A model generated the notes under the pieces. That model searched no databases. It was not told the DNA's origin and saw only the letters and a program-made list of their open reading frames with translations. From Morella rubra (lineage: Eukaryota; Streptophyta; Magnoliopsida; Fagales; Myricaceae), in NCBI GenBank assembly GCA_003952965.2, contig CM025854.1, forward strand, positions 17,579,959 to 17,643,958: 64,000 nt of DNA, written 5' to 3'. How positions within the stretch are numbered: the stretch's first letter is position 1; each line of letters begins with the position of its first letter. The position numbers and the translations under genes were made by a program. This document shows positions 10,422-21,127 of the stretch, one piece after another.

Positions 10422-11561
10422 TGTAGATGTATTTAAGTTGGCATATATACTTCATGACATGTCCTGGTTTAATGGTGAGGTTCCTGCTTATTGAAGTCCT
10501 GCTCAAGACCAGCCGTGCATCAAGTTTTGGTGATCATTAGGTTATGTTGGAGGTTTGATTGTGGTCTGCATATAGTCTGTCTATACGGAGCTGGCGCTTT
10601 GATGTTTTGAGAGCCCGGGAAGTTTGTTCCGAGTTCACTCCAAGTTTGATCAGAAGTTACGAAAGACTGTTGTAACGGTTTTTAACAGACGCGCCCAAGA
10701 TTCAAGAAGTCTTGAAACTTCGTGAATCTCTTCCCTCCGACTCCTCGAAAGTACAAAAGCCAATTTTTCTCACAATTAGCTCTCTACGTTCCTTGAGATA
10801 TCTGTGTGACCTAAGATTTCGAGAGCATTCCTCAAGATTCTTCCTGTTAATGTTTCTGTAGCCGTTTATGTGAGAACTGAGATTGAACCCAACAAGATTC
10901 CTACTTCCCCTATTTTCTCAGATTCGATCACCAAGATAATACCCAGACTGTTTGTTCCTATTTTAAGAAAGCTGATTGCACATGAGTGTGTGGAAAGATC
11001 GGCTGGGCTATAGAAATCGGTTTTTGGAATCAAGATCTTCAAATGGAAGAGGAGTTCCTCGTTCCCTGCATGGTGTAAAGCTGAATGTTGTATTCCAAGG
11101 TAAGGTGTGTTAGACTAGCAACGGGGTGTTGGGTAGTGTATAGATCACTGTGTACCGAGTTTGAAGTTTCTAGTGGATTCGCTTAAACTGGCTTACGAGC
11201 CTGGAGAGTTTTTTCCTCTTGAAATATTTCTTTCAAGTGATTTTTCTCTTCGTCATCAATTCTGGTGTTATTATTTGTGATTGTGATTATTTAGAGAATT
11301 AGTCATTGTAGTGATTGTTGTATGCTTTCTTTCTTTGATTAAGAAAGATATTCTTGAGTTTATTGTAGTGTTGTTAATCTGTAATAACCTGGCCATATTG
11401 AGTCGATTATTCCGCACGATATACTGAGTGTCCCTGAACTTTGCTGATAAGCTTGTGAAGCTTGTGCAGAAGTAGTTTAAAAAGGGCGGAGATTTTTAGA
11501 ACCTATTCAACCCCCCTTCTAGTTTGGCTGCTGTATTTTGAGTCTTGAACCACCTTGTTCA
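10422..11561 (+). mobile_element. Solo LTR, Ty1/copia-type, inside the LINE
   Basis: A 1,140-bp LTR starts TGTAGATGTATTTAAGTTGG and ends ...CACCTTGTTCA. It is flanked by a perfect 5-bp duplication TTGTC (10417-10421 and 11562-11566). It aligns along its length with the LTR at 12680-13830 and the solo LTRs in the palindrome arms, including the shared CCTATTCAACCCCCC and GAGTCTTGAAC segments near the 3' end. LINE coding sequence continues cleanly across it. Solo LTRs arise by recombination between the two LTRs of a full element. Confidence 0.88.
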
Positions 11562-12110
11562 TTGTCCTTCTCCAAGGTTGGGTTCTCTTCCTTGCAACTC
11601 CACCTCCCTGGTTAGTCACTTCATTGATTCCTCCTCCAGATCGTGGAATCGAAGTCTTCTTCACAATACCTTTGATCCTGCTTCGGTGAACAAAATTCTT
11701 CAGATTCGTCTTCCTCCATCTTCTATTTATGATAAATTGATTTGGACTCCTAACTCCAAACGAGAATTTATACTTAAATCGGCTTATGGTCTAACATCTT
11801 CTAGCCGTTTATGAACTTTAAGTTCAGCTCCCGCACTAAGTTGGTATCAACTATGGCGTTTAAATATGCATGGAAGGTTGAAACTTCTCCTTTGGAAAGT
11901 TGTTTGGGATATTTTACCCACACGGCACCAAATTGCCTTTAATCTCCATTCTCATTACCAAGGGGATTTTTTTTTGTCTAATTTGTGATAGTTCTGAAGA
12001 ATCATTGCATCATCTCCTTTTATCGTGCTCTTATTCCAAGGTTATTTGCAGGCTCTCCCCTTAGAACTTTAATGTTGAACACTTCCAACAAGGGTCTGTT
12101 CAAGATTGGG
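11562..12110 (+). pseudogene. LINE ORF2, zf-RVT-like region
   Basis: After the solo LTR, ORF2 resumes with PSPRLGSLPCNSTS and LIWTPNSKREFILKSAY. It then reads LNMHGRLKLLLWKVVWDILPTR (11861-11928) and a Cys/His cluster with ICDSSEESLHHLLLSCSYS. This is the zinc-binding region that follows the RT in plant L1-type ORF2p. A stop follows the SSSRL segment (11814), and a T run near 11970 shifts the frame. Confidence 0.8.
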
Positions 12111-12184
12111 TAAAATTTGTTCTTGACCCTTCTTCTCATCTTGGGTTCAATTCGTCTTACTGCCACTCTTTTCAGCTGTTTGTT

Positions 12185-12685
12185 GTCACTATGGTGGATT
12201 TTCTATGGATGAGCAGAAATAAATTTATGCATGAGAACATTCGTTTGGATCCATCCTTCGTTCTTCAACGTATTTTGCATTCTCTTAAGGAGCATTTATC
12301 AGCATGGAAGAAAGTGGCTCAACCTTTGTACAAACCTTCTGTTCACTCTTTCATCTTGCAGAACTCTCATCAAATGACTTTTGATGTTGCTATTTGACCA
12401 ACCTTTTCTATGTGTGTAGTGGTGCTTTTCAACTCCTCAGATGAGTTATTAGGTACTTGGACTCAACAAGTTGATTCTATTGATCCACTGGTTAGAGAGA
12501 TGGAAGCAGTTTTCTTAGCTGTCTCCATCGCTTCAACATTGCAACTCAAATGTTTGTTGCTTCAGGGAGATTATGCCACTGTGATTGAAAGTATTTGGCT
12601 ATCTCTCCAGAGTGACCCTCTTAGCAATGTCTTGCTCCCTTGGAAGATTGCCTCACTTCTTCTCAGCATGCATCCTTTGTGTTAG
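12185..12685 (+). pseudogene. LINE ORF2, RNase H-like C-terminal region
   Basis: The frame at 12191-12397 (MVDFLWMSRNKFMHEN) is the linker seen before RNase H in plant LINEs. The frame at 12410-12685 contains VREMEAVFLAVSIAS and LLLQGDYATVIESI, which match the E and D catalytic strands of the plant LINE RNase H domain. The domain is cut at 12679 by a copia LTR starting TGTTAGGG. A stop after MTFDVAI separates the two pieces. Confidence 0.8.
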
Positions 12686-13830
12686 GGAATATTTTAGTTG
12701 GCTATACTTCAATGTAATTTAGTTTATTTCCTGAGATATTAAGGTGTTTTGAAGCTTCTATGAAGAATTGAAGATAGCAGTAAAAACTGAGTTTTTACCC
12801 AGAAATGTCAAATCAGTTGGAAGTCAAACCAAGTTAGACAGAAGCGCGATTTGGGGCACTGCAGCAACAGAATTTGGTTAGTCTGTTTCTAACTAAATTG
12901 ATGACGTCAAGAAAGACCCAAAAAGCCTAGAACCTTCCACTTTAACCGTGAGTCACCCTCAGCTTATAACCCCTTAATTCCATTATGAGCTAAGCTTAGA
13001 AAAATCGTGCTTTCGACGTGAAACTCTCTCTTGAATCTTTCTGCCCCTTTTCTGAGCCTTCGTGTGTATGAACTGAGAATGGAGCCTTGAAGATAAAACC
13101 CTTCTTTTTAGTATTCTGAGTTTGATATTTTGATCACCATTGTTATTTCCCCAAAAGAGATTCAAGATTTTCGGAAGTTGCTAAAATCTTGAAGGTCCAA
13201 GTGCTAAGTTTGTGCGTTTGCTGTTTTTGCGAGTTCGCAATGGAGGACGGAAAGCTATGAATAGCTAGGTAAAGATAGTTAGCTTTTTGAATGGATGAGA
13301 TTCTCAATCCCTGCGTTGGAGCAAATCCGAATGTGTATTTCGGGTAAGAAAACAAGTGTGTTAGACTAGGATGTTGGGTATTCTTGAGTCTATGGATCAC
13401 CATGTATTTCGAGTTTGAAAAGCTAGTGAAATCGTTACTTGGCCTACGGGCCCGGAGAGTTTTTCTCTTGGAATTTGTTTCCAAGAGATTTTTCTTAGTA
13501 ACCAAAAGATTTGTGTCTTTTTGTGGTGATTGATATGTTAATATTGTTCTTGATTAAAGTATTAATAATCATGAAATACAAGCTGAATTTTCAAGTATTT
13601 TTGGTTTTAAAATCTTGGATATAGATTTGAAATTAATTGATTTACAGTTTGCTTGATTATTTACATTGCTGTAAATGTGTGTATGTTGAAATTTCTGATC
13701 TGGTTTATGTAGTCTGTGCATAAAAAGTCTTGTTAAATTTAAATAGTTTGAAAGATTAAGTTGCAAAACCTATTCATCCCCCTCTCTAGGTTCGGTTGGC
13801 GTTGTATTGAGTCTTAAATCATTCCGTTCA
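12680..13830 (+). mobile_element. 5' LTR of a Ty1/copia element
   Basis: The 1,151-bp LTR begins TGTTAGGGAATATTTTAG and ends ATTCCGTTCA. A primer-binding site, TGGTATCAGAGC (13833-13844), complementary to initiator tRNA-Met, follows two bases later, as is standard for Ty1/copia. It has the same length class and pattern as the solo LTRs at 10422, 44914 and 53553. It is inserted in the LINE RNase H region. Confidence 0.88.
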
Positions 13831-14455
13831 ATTGGTATCAGAGCATATTTCGATTATTTAGACTCAAATTAAGTAGGAATGGATATAAGTCATTCTCTAA
13901 GTGTTCCACCATTTTTCGATAGATCAAACTATGCTTATTGGAAAGTTAGGATGCGAGCATTCCTAAAATCCATAGACGAGAGAGTTTGGACAGTAGTGAC
14001 TAATGGATGGGAAAAATCAACTGTTACGGTAAATGAGGTCACTAGTGAAAAGAGTTCACATCTTTGGAGTTCGAGTGAAAGAGAGACAGCAGGCTGGAAT
14101 AATAAAGGATTAAATGTCATATTTACTAGTGTGTCGGCTGAGGAGTTTATAAGAATTTCAAATTGTGAAATGCAAAAGAAGCTTGGGACATTCTTTGTAC
14201 AACCCATGAAGGAACCAAGGCTGTTAGAGACTCAAAATTGCAGATGATTATTTCAAAGTTTGAAGAACTTAGAATGAAAGAGGATGAGTGCTTTGATGAC
14301 TTTTATGGGAAACTCACCAACTTGGTAAATTTGAGTTTTAGCCTAGGCGAGAAGATGGCTGAATCCAAAGTAGTTTGTAAAGTCTTAAGGTCATTACCGG
14401 AGAGATTTAGGCCTATGGTGACTGCTATTGAAGAGAGCAAAATATTGTTGGTGGT
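13831..14455 (+). mobile_element. Copia gag fragment, truncated fossil
   Basis: Downstream of the primer-binding site the frames encode MDISHSLSVPPFFDRSNYAYW and SKFEELRMKEDECFDDFYGKL, characteristic of the DUF4219/UBN2 gag of Ty1/copia. Homology stops at about 14455, inside gag. No protease, polymerase or second LTR is present, so the element is heavily truncated and dead. The junction runs into T-rich DNA that may be the LINE 3' untranslated end. Confidence 0.85.
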
Positions 14456-16130
14456 TTTGTCTTTTCTTTGTTTTCCTTTTCGTTGTGTTTGTTGTACTTC
14501 GTTTGTTTTCTTGTCATACTCTTTTTCCTTTAATTTGAATGTTGGTTTAACAGGAAAAAAAAAATGAGATCACTTCAAATTTTTCAAAGAAAAAAAGAAG
14601 CCATAACCATGAGATTCGAGGTTATCTATTTTCTTTCTCTTCATTTCCTAAAAACCAAGCATATATTCCAAAAGTCATTTTCCTTGAGTTCTTCTTCGCT
14701 TTTCTCTACAACCAAACAGGAAGAGAGAGAGGTATCGTTACAGTGCTCAAGCTGCATGCTAGAGAGAAGGGGATGGAATATGAGTGGTGGAGGCTAGGAT
14801 TTTGGATTTTAAGGGTTTGATTTAGTATATAGCTTTCATTTGGGTGACTGTAAATTTGGTATAAGGCTGTTCAGGAGAATCAAAATTTTTCGATTCTCCC
14901 ACCACTGGTCCCGAAAATTTGATTTCTGCACTTAACGACAATAGTAACGAGGGCAATATTTAGAAACTGGTCCATCCGGTGACGATAGCAGTTATTGTCA
15001 TAACCGGCATTGCTACTTAATTTGAAAAGCCTTAATTTGGTCAATGGAGTATGGACTCTTGCTTTTTTGGTCTGCGGTTTTTTTTTTCCCCCTACTGGTC
15101 TGAGGGTTTTACTCGTTCACTTGGAGCAATGGAATCGGACGAGTTGGTTGGGGGCACTGGGGTCATTGTCGCGATCCAAAAAGACTCTTTTCTTGATCAG
15201 ACGGTTAGTGCTCAGTCAAAGCTCATTATGGGAGATTTGATTGCGCTTGATGAGATGACCCCACTTTGTTGAAACCAAGTAGTGTTGTCGTTGGGGATAG
15301 ACCAACACAAACGACAATTGCCTAGAGAGAAAAAAATCTAACACAAACGACAATCAAGTCCCAAAATCTCATTTGTCAAGGGAAAAACGAAGAGGGTTGT
15401 AGAATGGCTCAAAAAAAGCAAATGAAGAAATTATATTCACTTTCTCCAACTTTAAACTTAAACAAGCACTTAATTATTAAACCTAATACCAGCTATGTGA
15501 GTGGACATAGTTCCAGTCAAATTATGCAACAATAACTGAATTTATAAAAAAAAAATTTGTTTGATTTTTTTTTATTTTCCTCTAATTCTAGACTCAAATA
15601 ATGTTGTCCTACCATTTCAAAATCTTATTATAATTGATAGAGCTTAAGAAAATTTGATTTTTTTTGCTTCATTCTTTTGGTTTTGTCAAATCAAAGGGTT
15701 AAGAAAAATGAAATACTAACAACCAATTTTTGTTTTGTTTGATTTCTTTTGGTAGGACTCTCCAACCCCCTAGTGTTGGAAGGAAATAAACGAGGAAACT
15801 GAAATGGATCAAATATTACTTGATCCAAGCCTTTGTTGTATTCCCATCAACCAAGGAAACCCTTAATTATGGGTGAAATCGGTTTCTGGAAATTGATACC
15901 GAATTAACCTCGAAACAGATTAATTGCTAGCTACCATCTTGTGAAGTAAAATACTGCGAGAAAACACGCCAAGTAAAACTGCAAAAATTCTGACTGGGAA
16001 CGGACCACATATTTGTGGTTGGTTTACAAATTTATAATTATCCTCCGTAGGGTATATATTCGTGGCAAATTTACTCAATGCAGGTCATAATATGAAAGCC
16101 CCATAATCCTTATCCTTATGAGAGAGAGTA
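14456..16130. other. Non-coding stretch, possible LINE 3' end then anonymous DNA
   Basis: The first 100 bases are T/G-rich and end in a ten-A run at about 14552-14563, which could be the LINE 3' untranslated region and tail. The rest holds only short frames. The longest at 15051-15272 (73 codons, ending LDEMTPLC) matches nothing I recognise. No gene is called. Confidence 0.5.
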
Positions 16131-16139
16131 TCAACGGCT

Positions 16140-16318
16140 TCTTGGGGCGTTGGTCTAATGGTTGGGAGGTCACCTTTCATGTGTTTGACGTACCAAGTTC
16201 GAGTCATATAGGCGTAAGGTTGATACTCCTATTATTAGACAAGTTTGAGTCATATTGGACTGTGAAGTCGGTACTACGCGTACCGCCCAAAAGAAATTAC
16301 CCTATGGGACACGTTTAG
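16140..16318 (+). mobile_element. SINE-like piece with pol III promoter boxes
   Basis: GGGGCGTTGGTCTAATGGTT (box A-like) is followed about 45 bases later by AAGTTCGAGTCA (box B-like). This spacing and order are those of a tRNA-derived SINE head. A second GAGTCATATTGGACTG segment repeats part of the body. I cannot define a poly(A) tail or a target duplication, so the ends are approximate. Confidence 0.4.
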
Positions 16319-16319
16319 G

Positions 16320-16466
16320 TCAGCAGGATGGCTCTCCTAGTGATTTAGAGATTTTAAGAGTATCAACTGGAAGCAACTTTGCATAACGCTCAGCCTTTAT
16401 TCCAGTCCTGTGGTCATACCACTCAACCAATGCAGCATCAGCTAATGCAGAGCCGATGCGTGCAAC
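16320..16466 (-). pseudogene. Orphan terminal exon of an unrecognised host gene
   Basis: Read on the - strand, a good acceptor (TTAATTTAATTCCAG) at 16467-16481 opens an uninterrupted 49-codon frame: VARIGSALADAALVEWYDHR, then TGIKAERYAKLLPVDTLK, ISKSLGEPSC and TGA at 16320-16322. It uses balanced, protein-like codons, and the length is an exact multiple of three. I cannot name the protein. No matching upstream exon is visible between 16470 and 18900, so it is probably a gene-end fragment left by rearrangement or carried by an unrecognised element. It abuts the SINE-like piece. Confidence 0.5.
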
Positions 16467-16481
16467 CTGGAATTAAATTAA

Positions 16482-17680
16482 TAGTAGAAAAGTTAGCCAA
16501 CGGAGCCAAGATTATACATATTAAGAGAGGATAAAAGTGGGAAAATGAATCACGTTTTAGATCAGCTAAGATATAAGGCATAGAATTTTAATAGTCTAAA
16601 AAAAAAAGAAGAAAACGAAAACAATTTCTTGGGATGTACCGTAAGATAAAAGAAAACATTCTTTTGGTTTTGGTCAACTGGCAAATTATAATTATCTCAC
16701 ATTTTATCCTTAATCTGCAATCACATTTATCTTAAACAAAGAGAATATGTTTGGCTTGTTATTTCTTCAAACTCACGCCCTAGTATTACATTGTTGACGT
16801 CTTATTAAATTAGCAAGAAATTGCATTTACCCAAAAAAAAAATAGCTAAGTGATATTTTTATATGATTTTCCCAATTTTCATTTGGTGAGAATTCTCGAA
16901 GTTTTAATCTTTTTTGTTTTGTTGACAAGGGAAATTCGTAGCACTCTCAATATATCGGACTCAGATTTACCTAATCCAAGTTGATCGCATATAGTGGGCT
17001 TAATATCACAGCGAAATACGTGTAGTTTGCCCCCTAATTTATTTTCCAAAATTTTCTGTTTATAAAAGGTGCCCTCAAGTACCCTCATTTCTTGGCTTAA
17101 CGAGTGAAATTTGACCCATTTCTTCTTAAAATTACGCATTTGCTTTCTTCCTCTCGTTTTTTTTTTCCAAAAAATTCGAACTACTAAATTTTAAAACGAA
17201 AATATATAACGAACTAATGACCCACTAATTTCACCATTTCTAGACAGAAAAGCTCCCTTACTAATTTCAAACTAACTAAACTTTAAAAAAAGGAATATAT
17301 AATTAAAAAAACTTAAAAATAAATCATGATATATATATAGTGAAATCTAAAAATTGGAAAGGAATATTGATGGAAGTGTGTCAATAACTTATTTAAGATT
17401 TTTAAAGTCTATGCATATTCTAAAACTATATGTTTATGTGTACTTTTTCTCTTTGTTCAGTAGATTATTTTAAACTCAAAATTTAAATTTTAAAAATATA
17501 TAAAAGCTAAATGAACAATATTCTTTTTTGTAGTATTTAACTTTTATTGTATTATTAAATCTCTTAAATAATTTATTATTCACTATAAAATTCCTAAAAT
17601 CATGGTTTAAAGAAAAGGTTGTGCTAAAATTACTATTTCAATGGAAAAAAAAATATTAAGTATATCATTCAACTATGAGA
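16482..17680. other. AT-rich non-coding DNA
   Basis: Low-complexity A/T-rich sequence with poly(A)/poly(T) runs. The 86-codon frame on the - strand (16879-17139) has no recognisable motif and biased composition. I see no gene, repeat array or RNA here. Confidence 0.6.
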
Positions 17681-18167
17681 TTCTCGACACTTTGCACCCA
17701 AATCTATTTTTTTTTTTTTTTTATCACATTACACTTATTAACTATTGATTTCAACACTGACGGATATTTATTTTTTGGCTACAAAATTAAGATTTTACAT
17801 TCATAAAATGATCAATGATAAAAAAAAAATTTATGGGGACAAAATTTTCATTTAACGGATAGTGCAAAGTGTTTGAAATTAATAATTGATGGTCGTAATG
17901 TGACAAAAATAACAAATTGAGAGTGTTCTCGACACTTTGCACCCAAATCTTTTTTTTTTTTTATTATCACATTACACTTATTAACTATTGATTTCAACAC
18001 TGACGGATATTTATTTTTTGGCTACAAAATTAAGATTTTACCTTCATAAAATGATCAATGATAAAAAAAAATTTATGGTGACAAAATTTTCATTTAACGG
18101 ATAGTGCAAAGTGTTTGAAATTAATAATTGATGGTCGTAATGTGACAAAAATAACAAATTGAGAGTG
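17681..18167. repeat. Tandemly doubled foldback (MITE-like) repeat
   Basis: Two direct copies, 17681-17926 (246 bp) and 17927-18167 (241 bp), differ mainly in poly(T)/poly(A) length and a few substitutions. Each begins TTCTCGACACTTTGCACCC and ends CAAATTGAGAGTG. Within each copy the left side (TCACATTACACTTATTAAC) is roughly the reverse complement of the right side (TAATTGATGGTCGTAATGTGA), so each folds on itself. A diverged relative lies at 24960-25310. Confidence 0.85.
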
Positions 18168-18939
18168 AAAAGTGTATTTAACCCTTATAATTATACGTTG
18201 GCAATAGTCCAATCAAAGTTGTAAATTGTTAAGTCAAATGTAGAATTGAAAAAAGGAGTTAGGAAGCAATTAGATGTTTGCTTCTCGCTCGTTGCCTCTC
18301 AAGCAAGAAACTTACAAAAAATGCTCGTCTTGCTAGTGCTTAAGCTATTTGATGATGCCAAATATCACCAAGTAATAGAACAATCAGTGAGCCCAAATCC
18401 AATGCTCGAATCTGTAAAAGAGAACTGGGATAGTGTTGGAGGGGAGCTTTCGATGCCTAAGTTAGATTTTAATAAAAGCTTCAAAAAGTAATTAAGTTTA
18501 GAAAAATATAATAGGGCACTTGTCTTTCATAGGAAGGGGGTGCTAAAGTTCCAAAGGGAGTCTAATGGTATGGGCGTTAAGACTCTTTATCTTACCTAGA
18601 GTCTTGAAGCCTCTTGTATCCTTGTCTTACCTGGAATTCTTATCGTTATAAGAGAGAGATGTTAGAGTCCTAAAGGAAGTCTAGCAGTATGAGCTTCAGG
18701 ACTCCTTGTCTTACCTGGAGTTTTGAAGCACCTTGAGTCTTTATCTTTCCTAGAATCTTGGAGAGATTAACTTCCGTTTATGTGGGTTGAGAGCCTAGAA
18801 TGTGCCTGTAACCTTAGATGAGACTGTAAATGGGCTCGCGTGTCTCAATAGGCTGGGCCGGTCATATTATGACCCATCACTGTTGATCATTTATCAGCTT
18901 TCCATAGTTGTTGACTTGTTTTAAAACTAAAACTTACAG
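18168..18939. other. Non-coding stretch with one short frame and an imperfect duplication
   Basis: The 81-codon frame at 18246-18491 (ending DFNKSFKK) is not recognised. At 18546-18650 and 18660-18760 a segment containing AGTCTTGAAGC/AGTTTTGAAGC and CTTGTCTTACCTGGA occurs twice, imperfectly. Neither supports a gene call. Confidence 0.45.
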
Positions 18940-18954
18940 CACTACAAAAAAACA

Positions 18955-19210
18955 GGTCTATAGCGGCGGTCGCTAAAAATGCCGCTATAGACCCCTATTC
19001 TGGCGTTTTACTTTAAACGCGACTAAAACACCCCTATAGCGGCGGTCACAGACCGCCGCTATAGACTATAGCAGCGGTCACTGTAGCAGCGGTCACAGAC
19101 CGCCGCTATAGACCGCCTATAGCAGCGGTCATTGTAGCAGCGGTCTCTGACCGCCGCTATATACCTCCTGTAGCAGCGGTTTTGAAAAAAATCGCTGCTA
19201 TCGGTATAGT
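18955..19210. repeat. 5' subterminal repeats of CACTA element 2
   Basis: Alternating TATAGCGGCGGTC, GTAGCAGCGGTC and GACCGCCGCTATA motifs occur, several in head-to-head pairs. They correspond to the blocks in CACTA element 1. Confidence 0.85.
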
Positions 19211-19589
19211 TGGAAAAAAATTAAAAAAAATCCATTATATGTTATTTAATGTTAATAATTATTTTTATAGACTATTTTATTCCTTTTAATACATAATTTT
19301 ATTTTGTCACGTGTTTAAAAAAAATTTTAGGAGACCTACTTAATAAAATATGGAATTAAAAGGAGTTTTATGAAAATTGAAGTTGTTATATGGAATTAGA
19401 AATAATGTTACGAAAGTTATATCTATGATTGTTGTGGTAATTGTATTTTTATTGACTAAATCTAAGTAGTTTAGACATATATCATATGCTTATAACGAGC
19501 ATATTGATGCAGGATGCAGGGGGAGCCGAGTCGGACGACGTTGAGCTGTCATATTACACATTGATGGCTGAATTACCTTGAGCGGGTAG

Positions 19590-19960
19590 ATCAGCGCAAG
19601 GATGGCAAGAAATCGTAATCTAACCTAATTGGGGTAGTTTTCGTGCACGTGTCGGTTTTTTGGTCATAACTTTGGCTACGAGTATCCGATTCGTGCCCAT
19701 GACCCCAATTCGAAAAGCTCTTTTCGGCGCGCACGTTGTGGGCACCCTACGCTTCGGTGCGCCTCGTTTCGAGCCCTAAATCCGCTGTTTTCCCTCTCAA
19801 AAACCTATTTTTAGTTATGATTTTCTTTCCTTTACTGTTTAGGAATTATTTCTGAACCCGATTTGCGCCAGCTTTTGGCAGTCTATTTAATTTTGGTAAA
19901 ATCTATTAGGGATGGGATTTTAGTTATTTTAGCCCGGCTTGTGGGTTTTTTTTTTTGGAA
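19590..19960. other. Possible LTR-derived fragment inside CACTA element 2
   Basis: The stretch containing TTTTGGTCATAACTTTGG and CGGCGCGCACGTTGTGGG has the composition and phrase types often seen in plant Ty3/gypsy LTRs. No termini or primer-binding site are visible. The call is weak. Confidence 0.25.
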
Positions 19961-20184
19961 CATGATTTAGTTATGACATATTATTTAATTTCAAACAAAA
20001 ATATATTGTGAGATTAATTAGCTTATGCAATTAAAGCACATAACTTAATATCTGCTCATATTATTATGGTAATTGAATATTTTATTGATTATAATTAACA
20101 ATTATATTTTAATAATTTCTAATATAAGACTAATTTCCTAAAACGCTCATAGTTATTAATTACTTAAAATGCTGCCGTTCCCCC

Positions 20185-20513
20185 TCCCCTCCCCCTTTCT
20201 TAAAAACTCCCCCCACGCCCTAAAACACCAAAATTCCCTCCCGCGCGCGCGCGCCCTAAATGCCAAATTCAACCCACCCACCACCACCCTCCTCTCTCTT
20301 CTCTCTCTCTCCCCCTCTCTTTGGCATTATCTTGTTCTTTTCGCAATTTTCCTTGTTTAAGGTTTTTTTTTTTTCACAGATCTCTTTTGATTTCAGTTGG
20401 GTTTCATTGATTTTGCAGGTAAGCTTCTTCGATTTCAGTTGGGTTTCTCCGTCGCTGCCCTTCGTCTTCTGCTCCTCACCGAACATGGCGAATCAAGCTG
20501 AATCCTCTGACTT
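20185..20513 (+). pseudogene. Captured 5' end of a host gene: promoter/5'UTR plus CDC48-like first exon
   Basis: A pyrimidine-rich leader typical of plant housekeeping genes (CT-rich, 20270-20345) precedes an ATG at 20485. The frame MANQAESSD runs to a strong donor (TT|GTAAGT) at 20514. Plant CDC48/p97 AAA-ATPases begin MxxxAESSD or MANQxESSD, and I recall an early intron after this short exon. What follows (20514 to about 20950) reads like a T/G-rich first intron. The next CDC48 exon, with its conserved ILERKKAPNRLVVDEA, is not present, so this is a captured fragment. CDC48 is inferred from ten residues and could be another gene with the same start. Confidence 0.5.
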
Positions 20514-21127
20514 GTAAGTCCCCAACTCAATTCCTAGATCCCCATTCTCCTGATTACTCTCCGATCCACTACAAAGTCGGTTTATTTTTCTCCTTTGGTG
20601 ACTGTAATCTGATTTTCTTCTGTAATGGCTTTGGGATTTTCAGTAAGGCTTCTGTAATCTGTTTCTTGAAGGTTTTTGGCTTGTGAGTTTTGTGCTCGAT
20701 GTTCTAGGTTTGATTGCTACTGGGATTTGTGTGACTGTGTTTGGTTTGTGGTAAATTAGGGTTTTGGTGGTCAGTTAATGTGGTATTTTTTGTCTCAGTT
20801 TATGGATTTTCTGTTGGGTATGTGGGATCTGTGCATAAAGTTAGTTTCTTTGAAGGAGAAGTTGGTTCTGCTCGTCTTCAAGCTAGCTGTCGTGGTGGTT
20901 ATTAACCTTGGTGATGCGGTTTAATAAATTGTGCGTCTATGAAATTGTTTAAGCTAATGTAATCTTGCTTGAGCTCATGGATCTTACGAAGGGAATTAGA
21001 TATTTTGGGGACTATTATGTGAAGAGTGATGAAAATTTGTTTTGTATACGTTCTGAAGTATAGTTAGTTGTCAAACACATGCACCTGCATTTATTTATTT
21101 ATTTGGCTCAAGTCTCTCCTCTCTCCA

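Larger units (their letters stand above)
1..12679 (+). mobile_element. L1-type LINE, decayed, 5' end outside window, split by nested insertions
   Basis: About 5.8 kb of LINE sequence remains when the inserted elements are removed. LINE blocks lie at 1-300, 1093-2034, 6810-8897, 9034-10421 and 11567-12679. In order they give an ORF1 zinc knuckle, a proline/serine-rich ORF1 tail, an apurinic-type endonuclease, a reverse transcriptase with YADD, a zf-RVT-like region and an RNase H-like tail, which is the layout of plant L1-clade elements. The coding frames carry many stops and shifts, so the copy is dead. The 3' end may resume at about 14470-14560, where a T-rich stretch ends in ten A, but that link is weak. 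Confidence 0.9.

Noticed and set aside
15051-15272. 73-codon frame MDSCFFGLRFFF...
   Set aside because: Starts in a T-run and has no recognisable homology. Kept as anonymous DNA.
19500-19580. TNPA-like last exon in CACTA element 2
   Set aside because: Only about 15 acidic residues are visible. Too short for a separate feature; mentioned within the element.
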